Both the position numbers and the translations under genes were made by a program. The notes below the pieces were generated by a model. It searched no databases and was not told the origin of the DNA. It saw nothing but the letters and a program-made list of their open reading frames with translations. Below are positions 8,470-16,651 of a DNA stretch of 25,234 bases, piece by piece (position 1 is the stretch's first letter; each line of letters opens with the position of its first letter). The stretch is from positions 1-25,234 of the forward strand of contig UQHT01000032.1 in NCBI GenBank assembly GCA_900540875.1, given 5' to 3'. The stretch is from an uncultured Collinsella sp. Lineage in GTDB: Bacteria; Actinomycetota; Coriobacteriia; Coriobacteriales; Coriobacteriaceae.

Positions 8470-9540
8470 TTATCGACAAACCAGATGAATTCTCTTGGCA
8501 TCGAAGTGCATGCGCAGGGTCTCGTCGGCCTGCGGCAGCTCGTCGGAAGCCACGCTCACCTTGTTGACCTTCCACTGCAGACGCGTGGGCGCATCGACAC
8601 GTGGCACGTCCAACAGCACCAGCCGCTCAAAGCGCGAATCGCTCACCCGGGCCACGTGTAAGTCGTAGCTGTTACGACCCCGCTCGGCACGGTTGTCAAC
8701 ATGGAAGTAACTTGCGCGAATCCCCAGGTACGCCACATCATCAGGAACCTCGCGACCCACATTAAAGGTCATGCCCCAGTCGAGAGCCTCAACTTCTTCG
8801 TCGCCGATCTTGCACGCCCGGCTTGTGTTCTTGCAGCCCGTCAAGCGCAGCGCGGCCAAGGTTTGCGGCCGGCGGACCACATCTTCGACGGAGCCGATCT
8901 CCTCCACATGCCCGTTATGCATCACGCAAATGCGCTGGCACAGGCGACACGCTTCGTCGATATCGTGGCTCACGTAGAGCACGGTGCGGTTGCACACGTC
9001 GAACAGGTCGAGCATGTTCTGCTCGAGCGCGCTCTTAAGGTAGGCATCGAGCGCGCTCATGGGCTCGTCGAACATAAAAATGCCCGGGTGTGCCGCCACC
9101 ATGCGCGCAAGCGCCACGCGCTGCTGCTGACCACCCGAGAGGCGTGCGGGATAGCGGTCGGCAAAATCGGCCAGACCAAAAATGCCCAGATAGCGCTCGG
9201 CGAGCTTTTTGCGTGCAGCGACGTCACCCGCATCCTGCACGCCGGCGCACACGTTATCGGCCACCGTCATATTGGGAAACAGCTGATAGTTTTGGAACAG
9301 CAGGGCGCATTTACGCTCCTGGGGCGATAGGTTGATGCCCGCCGCCGAATCAAAAAAGGTCACGCCGTTGACGACGATCTTGCCCTCGTCGGGCGTCTCC
9401 ACACCGGCAATGCAGCGTAGCGTACAGCTCTTGCCGCACCCCGAGGCGCCCAGCAGCGCCACGCGCTCCTCTCCAGCCTCAAGCTGCATATCGAGCGTAA
9501 ACCCAGGATAGCGCTTTTTGATATCCAGAACGATCGACAT
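8470..9540 (-). CDS. modC: Molybdate ABC transporter ATPase ModC
   Basis: This 356-residue cytoplasmic ATPase powers the molybdate importer. It has Walker A GASGCGKSC (31-39), the Q-loop near LFQNYQLFP, signature LSGGQQQR (134-141), Walker B FMFDEP (155-160) and the switch histidine in VSHD (H192). The C-terminal third (about 240-356) is a TOBE/MOP-like regulatory region, as in ModC. The ATG at 9540 lies 3 nt after the modB stop with GGGAGG 10 nt upstream, so translation is probably coupled. Family assignment to ModC over other CUT-type ATPases rests on the adjacent ModA and ModB and on the nearby molybdenum cofactor genes. Confidence 0.92.
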   Translation of the reverse strand: MSIVLDIKKRYPGFTLDMQLEAGEERVALLGASGCGKSCTLRCIAGVETPDEGKIVVNGVTFFDSAAGINLSPQERKCALLFQNYQLFPNMTVADNVCAGVQDAGDVAARKKLAERYLGIFGLADFADRYPARLSGGQQQRVALARMVAAHPGIFMFDEPMSALDAYLKSALEQNMLDLFDVCNRTVLYVSHDIDEACRLCQRICVMHNGHVEEIGSVEDVVRRPQTLAALRLTGCKNTSRACKIGDEEVEALDWGMTFNVGREVPDDVAYLGIRASYFHVDNRAERGRNSYDLHVARVSDSRFERLVLLDVPRVDAPTRLQWKVNKVSVASDELPQADETLRMHFDAKRIHLVCR

Positions 9541-9543
9541 GGC

Positions 9544-10986
9544 CTATCGACCTCCCTGCAGAGTGGCATCATCGCGCATGAGCTCGGCCAGTGCCTCGCG
9601 ATCGATACGCAGGGCATCGCCGCCCACCGGGTCGAGCGAATCGGCCGTATCGGCGAGTTCTTTGGCCCGCTTGCGCTCCGCACGGGAAAGGCCCCGCTCG
9701 CGATACTTTTGCGAATGCGCGGTGTACATGTTGATAAACAGGATGACCAGGAAACTAAACGCAATCACGACGACAACCCAAAAGAGGGCCACCGAGGTGT
9801 AGCCGCCCATCCACTCAAAGTAGATAGCGATGGGAATGGTCTGCGTAATACCGGCATAGTTACCCGCAAAGAAGAGGGTGCAACCGAACTCACCCATCGC
9901 ACGGGCAAAGGCGAGCACCGTACCGGCGGCGATCGAGGGCCAGCCGAGTGGCATCATAAGCTTGGCAAAGATACGGCGCTCGGACCACCCCAGGGTTCGC
10001 GCGGCGTCGAGCATCTGCGTGTCCAGGCTCTCAAAGGCGCCGAGCGCCGTACGGTAGACCAGGGGAAACGACACCACCACGGCAGATATCACCGCCGCTG
10101 GCCAGGTAAAGACGATCGAGATGCCGTGCGCGATAAGCCACTGGCCAACCCCGGTCGAGCGGCCAAACAGCATGAGGAGCAGAAAGCCGCACACCGTGGG
10201 AGGCAGCACCATGGGGATGGTAAAGGCCGAGTCGAGCAGGCCCTTCACGCGGCTCGTCGTGCCCATAGTCTTCCATGCGGCAAACAGGCCCAGCGCAAAG
10301 GCAATCACCAGGGCAAGGCCACTCGTTTTGATAGACACCCAAAGCGGGCGATAGTCGATGCCGGTCAAAAAGGCGACAAGGGACGCCAAGGGCTCCTGTT
10401 CATCTTGCATCACAACGGATGATGCTTCCACGATTTGAGCGCTATCAAGCCAACGCGCGCCGCCCTTGGCATCACCCGAGGCTGATGCGATGACCACATA
10501 GCGGTCCCCATTCGCACCGCGCTCATCAAAGGCATAGGTATACCCACCGACATTAAACGCCGCTTCCGTCGTGGCATACCAAGGAAGATCCATGTCTTCC
10601 AGCCGTGCGCCTCCCATGCAGTTTGCGCCGTCAAGCTCGCAGACGAGAGCCTTGAGACCCGATGCGCACTCGTTGTCCTGCGGATCCAATCCATACTTCT
10701 CGACCGCCTTGGGCGATACCCACACCACAACGCGATCGGCAGCAGGCGCCACTATGAGGTCCGTGTCCCCTTCAACGGGAAACCGATAGCCCTCGGGCTG
10801 GCCCTCCATGACACGGGCGGTCCCCTTGGCTAACCGTTCAAAACCATCGAGCCCATAAGAAAGCCCCTTGGCGGTCACGGCAACCTGGGCCCCGCCCTCA
10901 GTACCACCGGCAAACGCCCATCCCGGCACCCAGCAAAGCGCGAGCGTCAAAGCACAGGCGACAAGAATGCGAAATCTATTACGCAC
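9544..10986 (-). CDS. modB: Molybdate ABC permease ModB with extra N-terminal extracytoplasmic domain
   Basis: The C-terminal part (about 212-425) is a normal ModB permease with about five to six membrane segments and the EAA loop LDAARTLGWSERRIFAKLMM (325-344). Usual ModB proteins are near 225 residues; this one is 480. Residues 1-26 form a clean signal peptide ending GWAFA, and residues 27-211 are a soluble, mostly polar domain (including WVSPKAVEKYGLDPQ and cysteines 107, 116 and 123) that I do not recognise. The last 55 residues are a charged cytoplasmic tail (RAERKRAKELAD). I chose the GTG at 10986 because GGAG lies 6 nt upstream and it starts the signal peptide; an in-frame GTG at 11055 abuts the modA stop but has no ribosome site. 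It lies between modA and modC. Confidence 0.9.
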   Translation of the reverse strand: MRNRFRILVACALTLALCWVPGWAFAGGTEGGAQVAVTAKGLSYGLDGFERLAKGTARVMEGQPEGYRFPVEGDTDLIVAPAADRVVVWVSPKAVEKYGLDPQDNECASGLKALVCELDGANCMGGARLEDMDLPWYATTEAAFNVGGYTYAFDERGANGDRYVVIASASGDAKGGARWLDSAQIVEASSVVMQDEQEPLASLVAFLTGIDYRPLWVSIKTSGLALVIAFALGLFAAWKTMGTTSRVKGLLDSAFTIPMVLPPTVCGFLLLMLFGRSTGVGQWLIAHGISIVFTWPAAVISAVVVSFPLVYRTALGAFESLDTQMLDAARTLGWSERRIFAKLMMPLGWPSIAAGTVLAFARAMGEFGCTLFFAGNYAGITQTIPIAIYFEWMGGYTSVALFWVVVVIAFSFLVILFINMYTAHSQKYRERGLSRAERKRAKELADTADSLDPVGGDALRIDREALAELMRDDATLQGGR

Positions 10987-11054
10987 GAAACGCTCCAAGG
11001 AAAGACGAGGACAGGGCAAAAGACAAAACGATGGGATTATCGCTCCAAGCCGCA

Positions 11055-11927
11055 CTACGCGGAAAGCTCAAATCCGTACTTAGCCCAAATCTTCTGCGCC
11101 TTCTTGTTGGTCAGACAGAAGTCGATGAACGCCTTGGCCTCGTCGGCGTGCTCGGAGCTCTCGGCAACGGCACCCGGATACACGATGGGCTTGTGCGAAT
11201 CCTCGGGGCACACGAAGGCCTCCTCGATGCCGTCGTAGCGGAAGATGTCGGAGCTGTAGACAAAGCCGGCCACGCAGTCGCCCGTAGAGACGTAAGCTGC
11301 GGCGGTGCCGACCTTGTCGGCCAGGGCCACCTTGTCGGCGAGCTCGGGTGCATACTCGCCGTCGTCGCCCTCGGTACCGGTGTAGAGCCCAACAGAAGCC
11401 AGCGCTTGGTTGGCATACTTGCCGGCGGGAACGGTCTTAGCGTCGCCGACGGCAATCTTGCCGTCCAGGTTCGCGACGTCGGCGATGGCCTCGACCTTGG
11501 TGTCGGAGCCCTCGGCACGAATAATCACGAGGTCGTTGACGAACATGTCCTCACACGTGTCGGCGTCGACGAGCTCGGCGGCCTCGGCGTCGTCCATAGT
11601 GCCCTTGGAGGCCGTGATGAGCACGTCAACCGCGGCGCCGGCGCGCATCTGCTCGACAAGGTCGCCGGACGCCTTAAACTGCGTGTCGGCAAAGGTGGTA
11701 CCCGTCTGCTCGGTGTAGAGCTTCTGAACCTCGGGCAGAGCCTTCTCGAGCGAGTTGGCGGCGAACACCTGCAGCCCGACGGCCTTCTTGAAAGAAGTCT
11801 TGGCAGAACCCGCATCGGAGCCGGCCGGCTCAGACGTCTTGTTGCCCGAGCAGCCAGCAAGGCCAAGGCCGGCAGCGGCGACAGCAGAAAGCGAGACGAA
11901 TCCGCGGCGAGAAACCATATCGAACAT
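11055..11927 (-). CDS. modA: Molybdate-binding lipoprotein ModA
   Basis: This 290-residue extracytoplasmic solute-binding protein captures molybdate for ModBC. The signal has a twin-arginine-like SRRGFVSL followed by a hydrophobic core and the lipobox LAGC (C26), so it is probably lipid-anchored. ModA hallmarks follow: VFAANSLEKALPEVQKLY, FKASGDLVEQMRAGAAVDVL, TVPAGKYANQAL and the C-terminal AKAFIDFCLT. The ATG at 11927 has AAAGGG 6 nt upstream; a TTG two codons earlier is less likely. It is the first gene of modABC and follows a strong TATAAT with an adjacent inverted repeat. Tungstate or another oxyanion cannot be excluded from sequence alone. Confidence 0.9.
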   Translation of the reverse strand: MFDMVSRRGFVSLSAVAAAGLGLAGCSGNKTSEPAGSDAGSAKTSFKKAVGLQVFAANSLEKALPEVQKLYTEQTGTTFADTQFKASGDLVEQMRAGAAVDVLITASKGTMDDAEAAELVDADTCEDMFVNDLVIIRAEGSDTKVEAIADVANLDGKIAVGDAKTVPAGKYANQALASVGLYTGTEGDDGEYAPELADKVALADKVGTAAAYVSTGDCVAGFVYSSDIFRYDGIEEAFVCPEDSHKPIVYPGAVAESSEHADEAKAFIDFCLTNKKAQKIWAKYGFELSA

Positions 11928-11987
11928 GTTCAACCCTTTCGAGCGCTACGCCCGGGCACCCCGCCGCGGGCTTTATCCTGTAATTGA

Positions 11988-11993
11988 ATTATA
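11988..11993 (-). promoter_or_regulatory. -10 box of the modABC promoter
   Basis: A perfect TATAAT on the minus strand lies about 60 nt upstream of modA. The hexamer at -35 (CACAAG) is poor, so an activator may be needed. The local sequence is unusually AT-rich for this genome. Confidence 0.6.
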
Positions 11994-12016
11994 CTTTAGC
12001 GCGAATAATGCTTGTG

Positions 12017-12046
12017 ATAAGAAATTATCGTTTGATAATTTCTTAT
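12017..12046. promoter_or_regulatory. 13-bp inverted-repeat operator upstream of modABC
   Basis: ATAAGAAATTATC, a 4-base spacer GTTT, then GATAATTTCTTAT are perfect inverted arms. The near edge lies 23 nt upstream of the -10 box, so the site covers about -36 to -65. It is a plausible binding site for a dimeric molybdate- or redox-responsive regulator such as a ModE-type protein, but it does not match the E. coli ModE site closely and no regulator gene is in the window. Confidence 0.65.
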
Positions 12047-12082
12047 ACCGATAGCCGCAAGACGCTCGCGTTGTCGCCGCTT

Positions 12083-12113
12083 AAAAAAGCGGAGCGACCC
12101 ATAAGGTCACTCC
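12083..12113 (-). terminator. Intrinsic terminator of moeA-mogA
   Basis: On the minus strand GGAGTGACC pairs with GGTCGCTCC (9 bp with one G-U) around a short loop, followed by GCTTTTTT. It lies 17 nt after the mogA stop. Confidence 0.85.
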
Positions 12114-12129
12114 ACTACAGGCAAGCAGT

Positions 12130-12609
12130 TTAGCGAGCGTGTCCACCGCCCGCCGTCATGTGGGCCGCGTGCTCCAGCTGGTCCGCTATGGCCTCCCAGC
12201 TTTCGCGAGCGGCCTTCGTAGAACCGGGAAAGTTGATGACAAGCGCAGCCCCACGCTGCATGCACACGGCGCGCGAAAGCATGGCACGGCGCGTCTTGGT
12301 CATAGAGTATGCACGGATCGCCTCGGCAATACCCGGCACATCGCGGTCGCAGACGGCACGCGTCGCCTCGGGCGTCACGTCGCGCATCGAAAGCCCCGTG
12401 CCGCCGCAGGTGATGACCACGTTGGCCTGGCAATCGTCGGCCGCAGCCACAATGGCAGCACCGATCTCGTCAACATCGTCATGCACCACCGTATGCGAGG
12501 CAACCATCCAGCCCTGCGCCGCGATGAGCTCCTCGAGCACAGCGCCTGCTTCGTCCTGGGCAAGATCGCGCGTATCCGAGCACGTCACGATCGAAATCTT
12601 CAACTCCAT
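12130..12609 (-). CDS. mogA: Molybdopterin adenylyltransferase (MogA/MoaB family)
   Basis: This 159-residue cytosolic enzyme activates molybdopterin by adenylation before molybdate insertion. Hallmarks are the VITCGGTGLSMRDVTPEAT block (about 66-83) and the INFPGSTKAARE block (125-136). The ATG at 12609 has GGAGGA about 5 nt upstream; longer in-frame extensions overlap moeA and lack support. It starts 10 nt after the moeA stop, so the two form one operon. MoaB and MogA are hard to separate by eye; MogA fits because MoeA is its partner. The C-terminus is histidine- and glycine-rich (AAHMTAGGGHAR). Confidence 0.92.
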   Translation of the reverse strand: MELKISIVTCSDTRDLAQDEAGAVLEELIAAQGWMVASHTVVHDDVDEIGAAIVAAADDCQANVVITCGGTGLSMRDVTPEATRAVCDRDVPGIAEAIRAYSMTKTRRAMLSRAVCMQRGAALVINFPGSTKAARESWEAIADQLEHAAHMTAGGGHAR

Positions 12610-12619
12610 AGCATTCCTC

Positions 12620-13882
12620 CTACAGCACGGCGCCCTCGGGCAGATCGACACGGACGACATCCACGACGTCGCCCGGCTCAAGATCGCACGGACCCTCGTT
12701 GATGCGCAACAGGCAGTTCGCACGCTGCATGGTTCCGAGCAGCGCCGAGTTCTGGCTGTGCGCCTCGGTGACCGTAAGCTCACCCGTCTGCGTATCGCGC
12801 GCAACCGTGGCGCGATCATAGAAGCGTCGGTCCTGTCGCTTCTTCACGCCGTGGGTAAGAACCGCCTGCTGCACGGGACGCGCACCCTCGGCAAAGCCGC
12901 GCATCTTGCGAATCGCCGGGCGGGCGAGCATCTCAAAGCCCACGTATGCCGCCGCGGGGTTGCCCGAAAGCCCCAGATAGGGCTTGCCGCCGAGCAGGCC
13001 AAACGTAATGGCTTTGCCGGGACGCAACGAAATGCGATCGAACAGCACCTCGCCCTCGCGCCGAACCAGCGCCGTCACGTAGTCATAGTCGCCAGCCGAG
13101 GCGCCACCGCTCGTAATGACAAAATCGCACTCTTGCGCGGCGCGGTGCACCAGCTCGGCAATCGCCCGCTCGTCGTCGGGCGCAATGCCGTAGAACACTG
13201 GGTCGGCCCCAGCATCGAGCACCTCGGCCATTAACGCCGAGGAATTGGAATCGCGAATCTGCCCGCGTGCCGGCAGCTCGCTCGGCGCGACCAGCTCCGT
13301 GCCCAGCGAGATAATGCCCACGCGCGGAGCGGCATGGACCTTCACGCTCGCATACCCGGCGCTCGCCAACAAGCCGGCGCCCGCCGGAGCCACGACCTCG
13401 CCGGCGTGCATCACAACATCGCCGGCATGGGCCTCCTCGGCGGCAGAGCGAACGTTCTCCCCTACCTTGGCAGGCGCCGAGAACCTCACACGCGAACCCT
13501 CGTTGCCGTCACCGACGAGCACATCGACGATCTCATACTTCACCACGGCATCGGCACCTTCGGGTACCGGTGCGCCCGTCATGATGCGGACCGTCTCGCC
13601 CGCGCCAATTGTGCCCTCAAACACATGGCCCGCGGCCTCGTGTCCGATAACGTCGAGCGTCACCGGCGCCTCGCCAGATCCCTGCGCCAAATCCGCCGAG
13701 CGCACGGCATATCCGTCCATAGCGCTGTTAGCAAACGGCGAGATGTCGATATCGGCCACCGCGTCCTCGGCCAAGGGAAGACCGGCAGCCTGCCACACGG
13801 GAATCTCGACAACTTCGGTGCGATTCACGTGCGACAAGACGATCGCCTGTGCGTCCTCCAACGGAATGAGTTTCTCTGCCAT
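12620..13882 (-). CDS. moeA: Molybdopterin molybdotransferase MoeA
   Basis: This 420-residue enzyme inserts molybdate into adenylated molybdopterin. Visible hallmarks in order are SPFANSAMDGYAV (48-60), GETVRIMTGAPVPEGADAVV, GIISLGTELV, RGQIRDSNSSAL, ITSGGASAGDYDYV, LRPGKAITFG and YLGLSGNPAAAYVGFE, then a C-terminal domain ending PGDVVDVVRVD. The ATG at 13882 has AGAGG about 5 nt upstream; an earlier in-frame start nine codons upstream lacks a good site. It is the first gene of moeA-mogA and lies just upstream of modABC. It is divergent from the CLC gene. Confidence 0.95.
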   Translation of the reverse strand: MAEKLIPLEDAQAIVLSHVNRTEVVEIPVWQAAGLPLAEDAVADIDISPFANSAMDGYAVRSADLAQGSGEAPVTLDVIGHEAAGHVFEGTIGAGETVRIMTGAPVPEGADAVVKYEIVDVLVGDGNEGSRVRFSAPAKVGENVRSAAEEAHAGDVVMHAGEVVAPAGAGLLASAGYASVKVHAAPRVGIISLGTELVAPSELPARGQIRDSNSSALMAEVLDAGADPVFYGIAPDDERAIAELVHRAAQECDFVITSGGASAGDYDYVTALVRREGEVLFDRISLRPGKAITFGLLGGKPYLGLSGNPAAAYVGFEMLARPAIRKMRGFAEGARPVQQAVLTHGVKKRQDRRFYDRATVARDTQTGELTVTEAHSQNSALLGTMQRANCLLRINEGPCDLEPGDVVDVVRVDLPEGAVL

Positions 13883-13940
13883 ATACACCTCTAGCATGCA
13901 ACGGCGCACATCACGGGCGCCGATTCTTTATGTTTATCTC

Positions 13941-13946
13941 AGTATA
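13941..13946 (-). promoter_or_regulatory. Possible -10 box of moeA-mogA
   Basis: TATACT on the minus strand lies 59 nt upstream of the moeA ATG. The -35 region is GC-rich without a recognisable hexamer. Confidence 0.3.
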
Positions 13947-14058
13947 ATCCCCCGCCGCACGACGGCGACACGGCCCGTGCCCACGAATACACCTGTCGGT
14001 AACGGACGGCGAAACAGAACCAAAACCAACCAGCCGGTTTGTCACGTTTGGCACGTTC

Positions 14059-14064
14059 TATAAT
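14059..14064 (+). promoter_or_regulatory. -10 box of the CLC gene
   Basis: TATAAT lies 30 nt upstream of the CLC start. TTTGTC/TTGTCA sits 14-15 nt upstream, a short spacer. I see no fluoride riboswitch consensus in the 211-nt gap. Confidence 0.5.
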
Positions 14065-14093
14065 GCTCGTGTTGCAATCAAGAAGAGGAACGT

Positions 14094-15515
14094 ATGGCTT
14101 TTACCGACAAACCCGAAAGCGCTAACGAGGCGCAGGATCATTCCCAGTCGCTCGACGACGGCGGCTTTTTCTCCCTTAACGACGTCATCATGGCCGGCAG
14201 GCATCAGCTCACCCGCTCCGAGCATCTCTTGGCTGCCGACACGCGCCGCAACGCCCGCAACCTACTCGCGAGCGCCAAGTTGCTCGCACTCGTCGTCATC
14301 GTCTCGCTCGCCATGGGCGTTGCCGCCTGGGCGTTTTTGACCTCGCTGAATATCGCGACCGACTATCGCGAGCACCATGCATGGGTCTACGCCTTGCTTC
14401 CCGTTGTGGGCGTTGCCACCGCATGGGTGTACAAAAACCACGGCCTTGCCGCCAAACGCGGTAACAACCTGGTCATCGACTCCGCTCTGGGCACACGCCT
14501 CATCCATATGCGCATGGCCGTTCTCACCTTCGTCTGCTCCACGCTCACGCACCTAACGGGCGGATCTGCCGGTCGCGAGGGGGCCGCGGTGCAGATTGGC
14601 GGCACCATCGCCAGCAACATCTCGAACCTCGCCCACCTCAAAAAACATGACCACCACGACCTCATGCTCGCCGGCATCTCGTCGGCCTTTGGCGCCGTAT
14701 TCGGCTCGCCCCTTGCTGGAGCTTTCTTTGGCATGGAGATGTGCTTTATCGGCAAGATCGACTACACCGCGGGCATCTACTGCCTGGTCGCCTCGTTTAC
14801 CGGCTACTTTACGTCACTTGCCTTGGGAACCGAGTACGAGGCGAATGTCATCGCCAGCGTTCCCAACATGACACCGCGGACGGTTGTCATCGTTGTTATC
14901 AGCGCAATTATCTTCGGTCTGACGGCACGCCTCTTTGCCTGGTCGGTTCGAACCGTCAAAAGCCTGTACGGTCGCTTTATCACCAATTACCTTACTCGCG
15001 CACTCGTGGGCGCACTCGTGGTTTTGGCCGCCTATGCCCTCCTTGACGCCTGGGACTACGCCGGCCTTTCCACGTGGCTTTCCGGCGCCGGATTTGCAGG
15101 CAACACCACCCTGGCGGACGCAGCCATCAAGTTGGTCGTCACAGCGCTTACCCTGGGCGCGGGCTTCCAAGGCGGCGAGGTCACGCCCCTGTTTGGCATC
15201 GGTGCGGCACTCGGTGGCTGGATCGGTTGCCTTACCGGGCTTGACCCCAGTTTTCTGGCGGCTCTCGGCATGCTCGGCGTGTTCTGCGCCGGCCTCAACG
15301 TGCCCATCACCACCTGCATGATGGCCATCGACCTGTTCCACGGCACGGCCGCCGGGTTCTTTGTCATCGTGGCCTTTATCAGCTACCTAACCGGCGGACA
15401 CCGCGGCGTGTACCCCGCCCAGCGCATCATCTCACCCAAGCGCCGCTCGCTTATTGTGGATGAGGGAGGTACGGTAGCGGATGCTATCGAGCGCCACAAC
15501 GACCTGATAGAGTAG
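14094..15515 (+). CDS. CLC-family anion channel/antiporter, probably fluoride-type
   Basis: This 473-residue integral membrane protein has the CLC fold, with many hydrophobic segments between about 62 and 450. The gating motif is GSAGREGAAVQIGG (157-170, glutamate 162), and the second signature is GAGFQGGEVTPLFGIG (355-370). The chloride-type GSGIP loop is absent; the equivalent region reads KRGNNLVIDSAL (121-132). From family knowledge, GNN plus GGEVTPLF are features of the fluoride/proton antiporter branch (CLC-F), so export of fluoride is my best guess; ordinary chloride transport is the alternative. AGAGGA lies just upstream of the ATG. It is divergent from moeA and precedes the lipid kinase by 86 nt. 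Confidence 0.88.
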   Translation: MAFTDKPESANEAQDHSQSLDDGGFFSLNDVIMAGRHQLTRSEHLLAADTRRNARNLLASAKLLALVVIVSLAMGVAAWAFLTSLNIATDYREHHAWVYALLPVVGVATAWVYKNHGLAAKRGNNLVIDSALGTRLIHMRMAVLTFVCSTLTHLTGGSAGREGAAVQIGGTIASNISNLAHLKKHDHHDLMLAGISSAFGAVFGSPLAGAFFGMEMCFIGKIDYTAGIYCLVASFTGYFTSLALGTEYEANVIASVPNMTPRTVVIVVISAIIFGLTARLFAWSVRTVKSLYGRFITNYLTRALVGALVVLAAYALLDAWDYAGLSTWLSGAGFAGNTTLADAAIKLVVTALTLGAGFQGGEVTPLFGIGAALGGWIGCLTGLDPSFLAALGMLGVFCAGLNVPITTCMMAIDLFHGTAAGFFVIVAFISYLTGGHRGVYPAQRIISPKRRSLIVDEGGTVADAIERHNDLIE

Positions 15516-15601
15516 ATGTAATAATCGCCGTGCAGCCACAATCGGGGCTAATTCGACCTGAGCGCGACCGCACTGTCATGTCACACGCCGGGAGTCGCCC
15601 C

Positions 15602-16564
15602 ATGCACGCAACTGATTTTGGTCGCACGCTCATCATCGCCAACCCAGCCGCCCAGTCGGGTGCGGCACGCGAAGTTGCCGAGCGCCTGCAACGCTTTTTG
15701 GACATGACTGCACGCGCATCCCAGTTTGACCTGGTGTTGACCGAGCGTATGGGACACGCCAAGGAGCTGGCCGCACAGGCTCAGGGCTGTCGCACCGTTA
15801 TCGCACTCGGCGGCGACGGCGTGATTCACGAGGTCGTCAACGGGCTTATGACGCAAAAGGAGGACGCCCGCCCCGCTCTTGCCGTCCTGCCCGTGGGCTC
15901 CGGCAACGATTTTGCCCAGACGCTCGGCATCGACGATTTCTCCGGCAAGGATTATGGCGCGCTGCTCACCTGCGAGCTGCAGCGTCAGGACATCGGGCGC
16001 ATTCGCTCGTGGAGCCCTGCGAGCGGCAGCGGCGAGGCTACCGTTGAGTACTACGACCAGACGCTTTCGGTCGGCATCGATGCCGCCATCGGCCTGGGCA
16101 CCACCGAGTTGCGCAAAAAGACCGGCTTGACGGGTGCTCCGCTCTACACCCTTTCGGGACTTGAGCAGTTTGGCCTGCGCTATCGCAGCTACCCCATGAC
16201 AGTCAGCTTTGACGGCGCGCCCGCCGAGCGCGTGAGGGCGATCATCATGGCGATTCAGCTGGGCCCCACGTATGGCTCGGGTTATCGCATCTGCCCCGAT
16301 GCCGATCCCTGCGATGGCATACTCGACGTCTGCTACGCCTGTGGCCCCGTCCCTCGCGCGGTTGCCCTGCCTATGTTCCTTTCGGCCAAAGACGGCCACC
16401 ACACCAAGCTTCCGCCGGTACGCATGCGCCGCTGCCGCCATGCCGAGCTCACCTTTGAGGGGCCCGACTACCCCATCCAGGCCGACGGCGAGCCCATCGT
16501 CGCCTCGCGCATCGAAGTCGACATCCTACCCGGCGCCCTCCAAGTCTGGCACCCAACCCGCTAA
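15602..16564 (+). CDS. Diacylglycerol kinase/LCB5-type lipid kinase
   Basis: This 320-residue enzyme belongs to the DAGK catalytic domain family that phosphorylates diacylglycerol or related lipids. The ATP-binding core shows IIANPAAQSG (11-20), ALGGDGVIHEVVNGL (68-82) and LPVGSGNDFAQTLGI (96-110), and the C-terminal lobe ends with the QADGEPI motif. I chose ATG 15602 because GGGAG lies 7 nt upstream; GTG 15530 and ATG 15578 are in frame but have no ribosome site. It follows the CLC gene by 86 nt on the same strand and converges on the ArfB-like gene. The exact lipid substrate cannot be told from sequence. Confidence 0.88.
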   Translation: MHATDFGRTLIIANPAAQSGAAREVAERLQRFLDMTARASQFDLVLTERMGHAKELAAQAQGCRTVIALGGDGVIHEVVNGLMTQKEDARPALAVLPVGSGNDFAQTLGIDDFSGKDYGALLTCELQRQDIGRIRSWSPASGSGEATVEYYDQTLSVGIDAAIGLGTTELRKKTGLTGAPLYTLSGLEQFGLRYRSYPMTVSFDGAPAERVRAIIMAIQLGPTYGSGYRICPDADPCDGILDVCYACGPVPRAVALPMFLSAKDGHHTKLPPVRMRRCRHAELTFEGPDYPIQADGEPIVASRIEVDILPGALQVWHPTR

Positions 16565-16572
16565 CCCCACCT

Positions 16573-16641
16573 AAGTTGCGGTGAAATAGGGACTGTTTAT
16601 GCAGTTAAAGCCGCGAAACAGTCCCTATTTCACCGCAACTT
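16573..16641. repeat. Long perfect palindrome with GGGAC core between convergent genes
   Basis: Two 26-nt arms (16573-16598 and 16616-16641) are exact reverse complements around a 17-nt loop. The inner arm reads AAATAGGGACTGTTT. It starts 8 nt after the lipid kinase stop and ends 10 nt before the ArfB-like stop, so it could end transcription from both sides. There is no T-run. Confidence 0.9.
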
Positions 16642-16651
16642 ATTGAGAAGA

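Noticed and set aside
13883..14093. Fluoride or molybdenum cofactor riboswitch in the moeA-CLC gap
   Set aside because: I could not find the conserved core of either; the gap is explained by two promoters.
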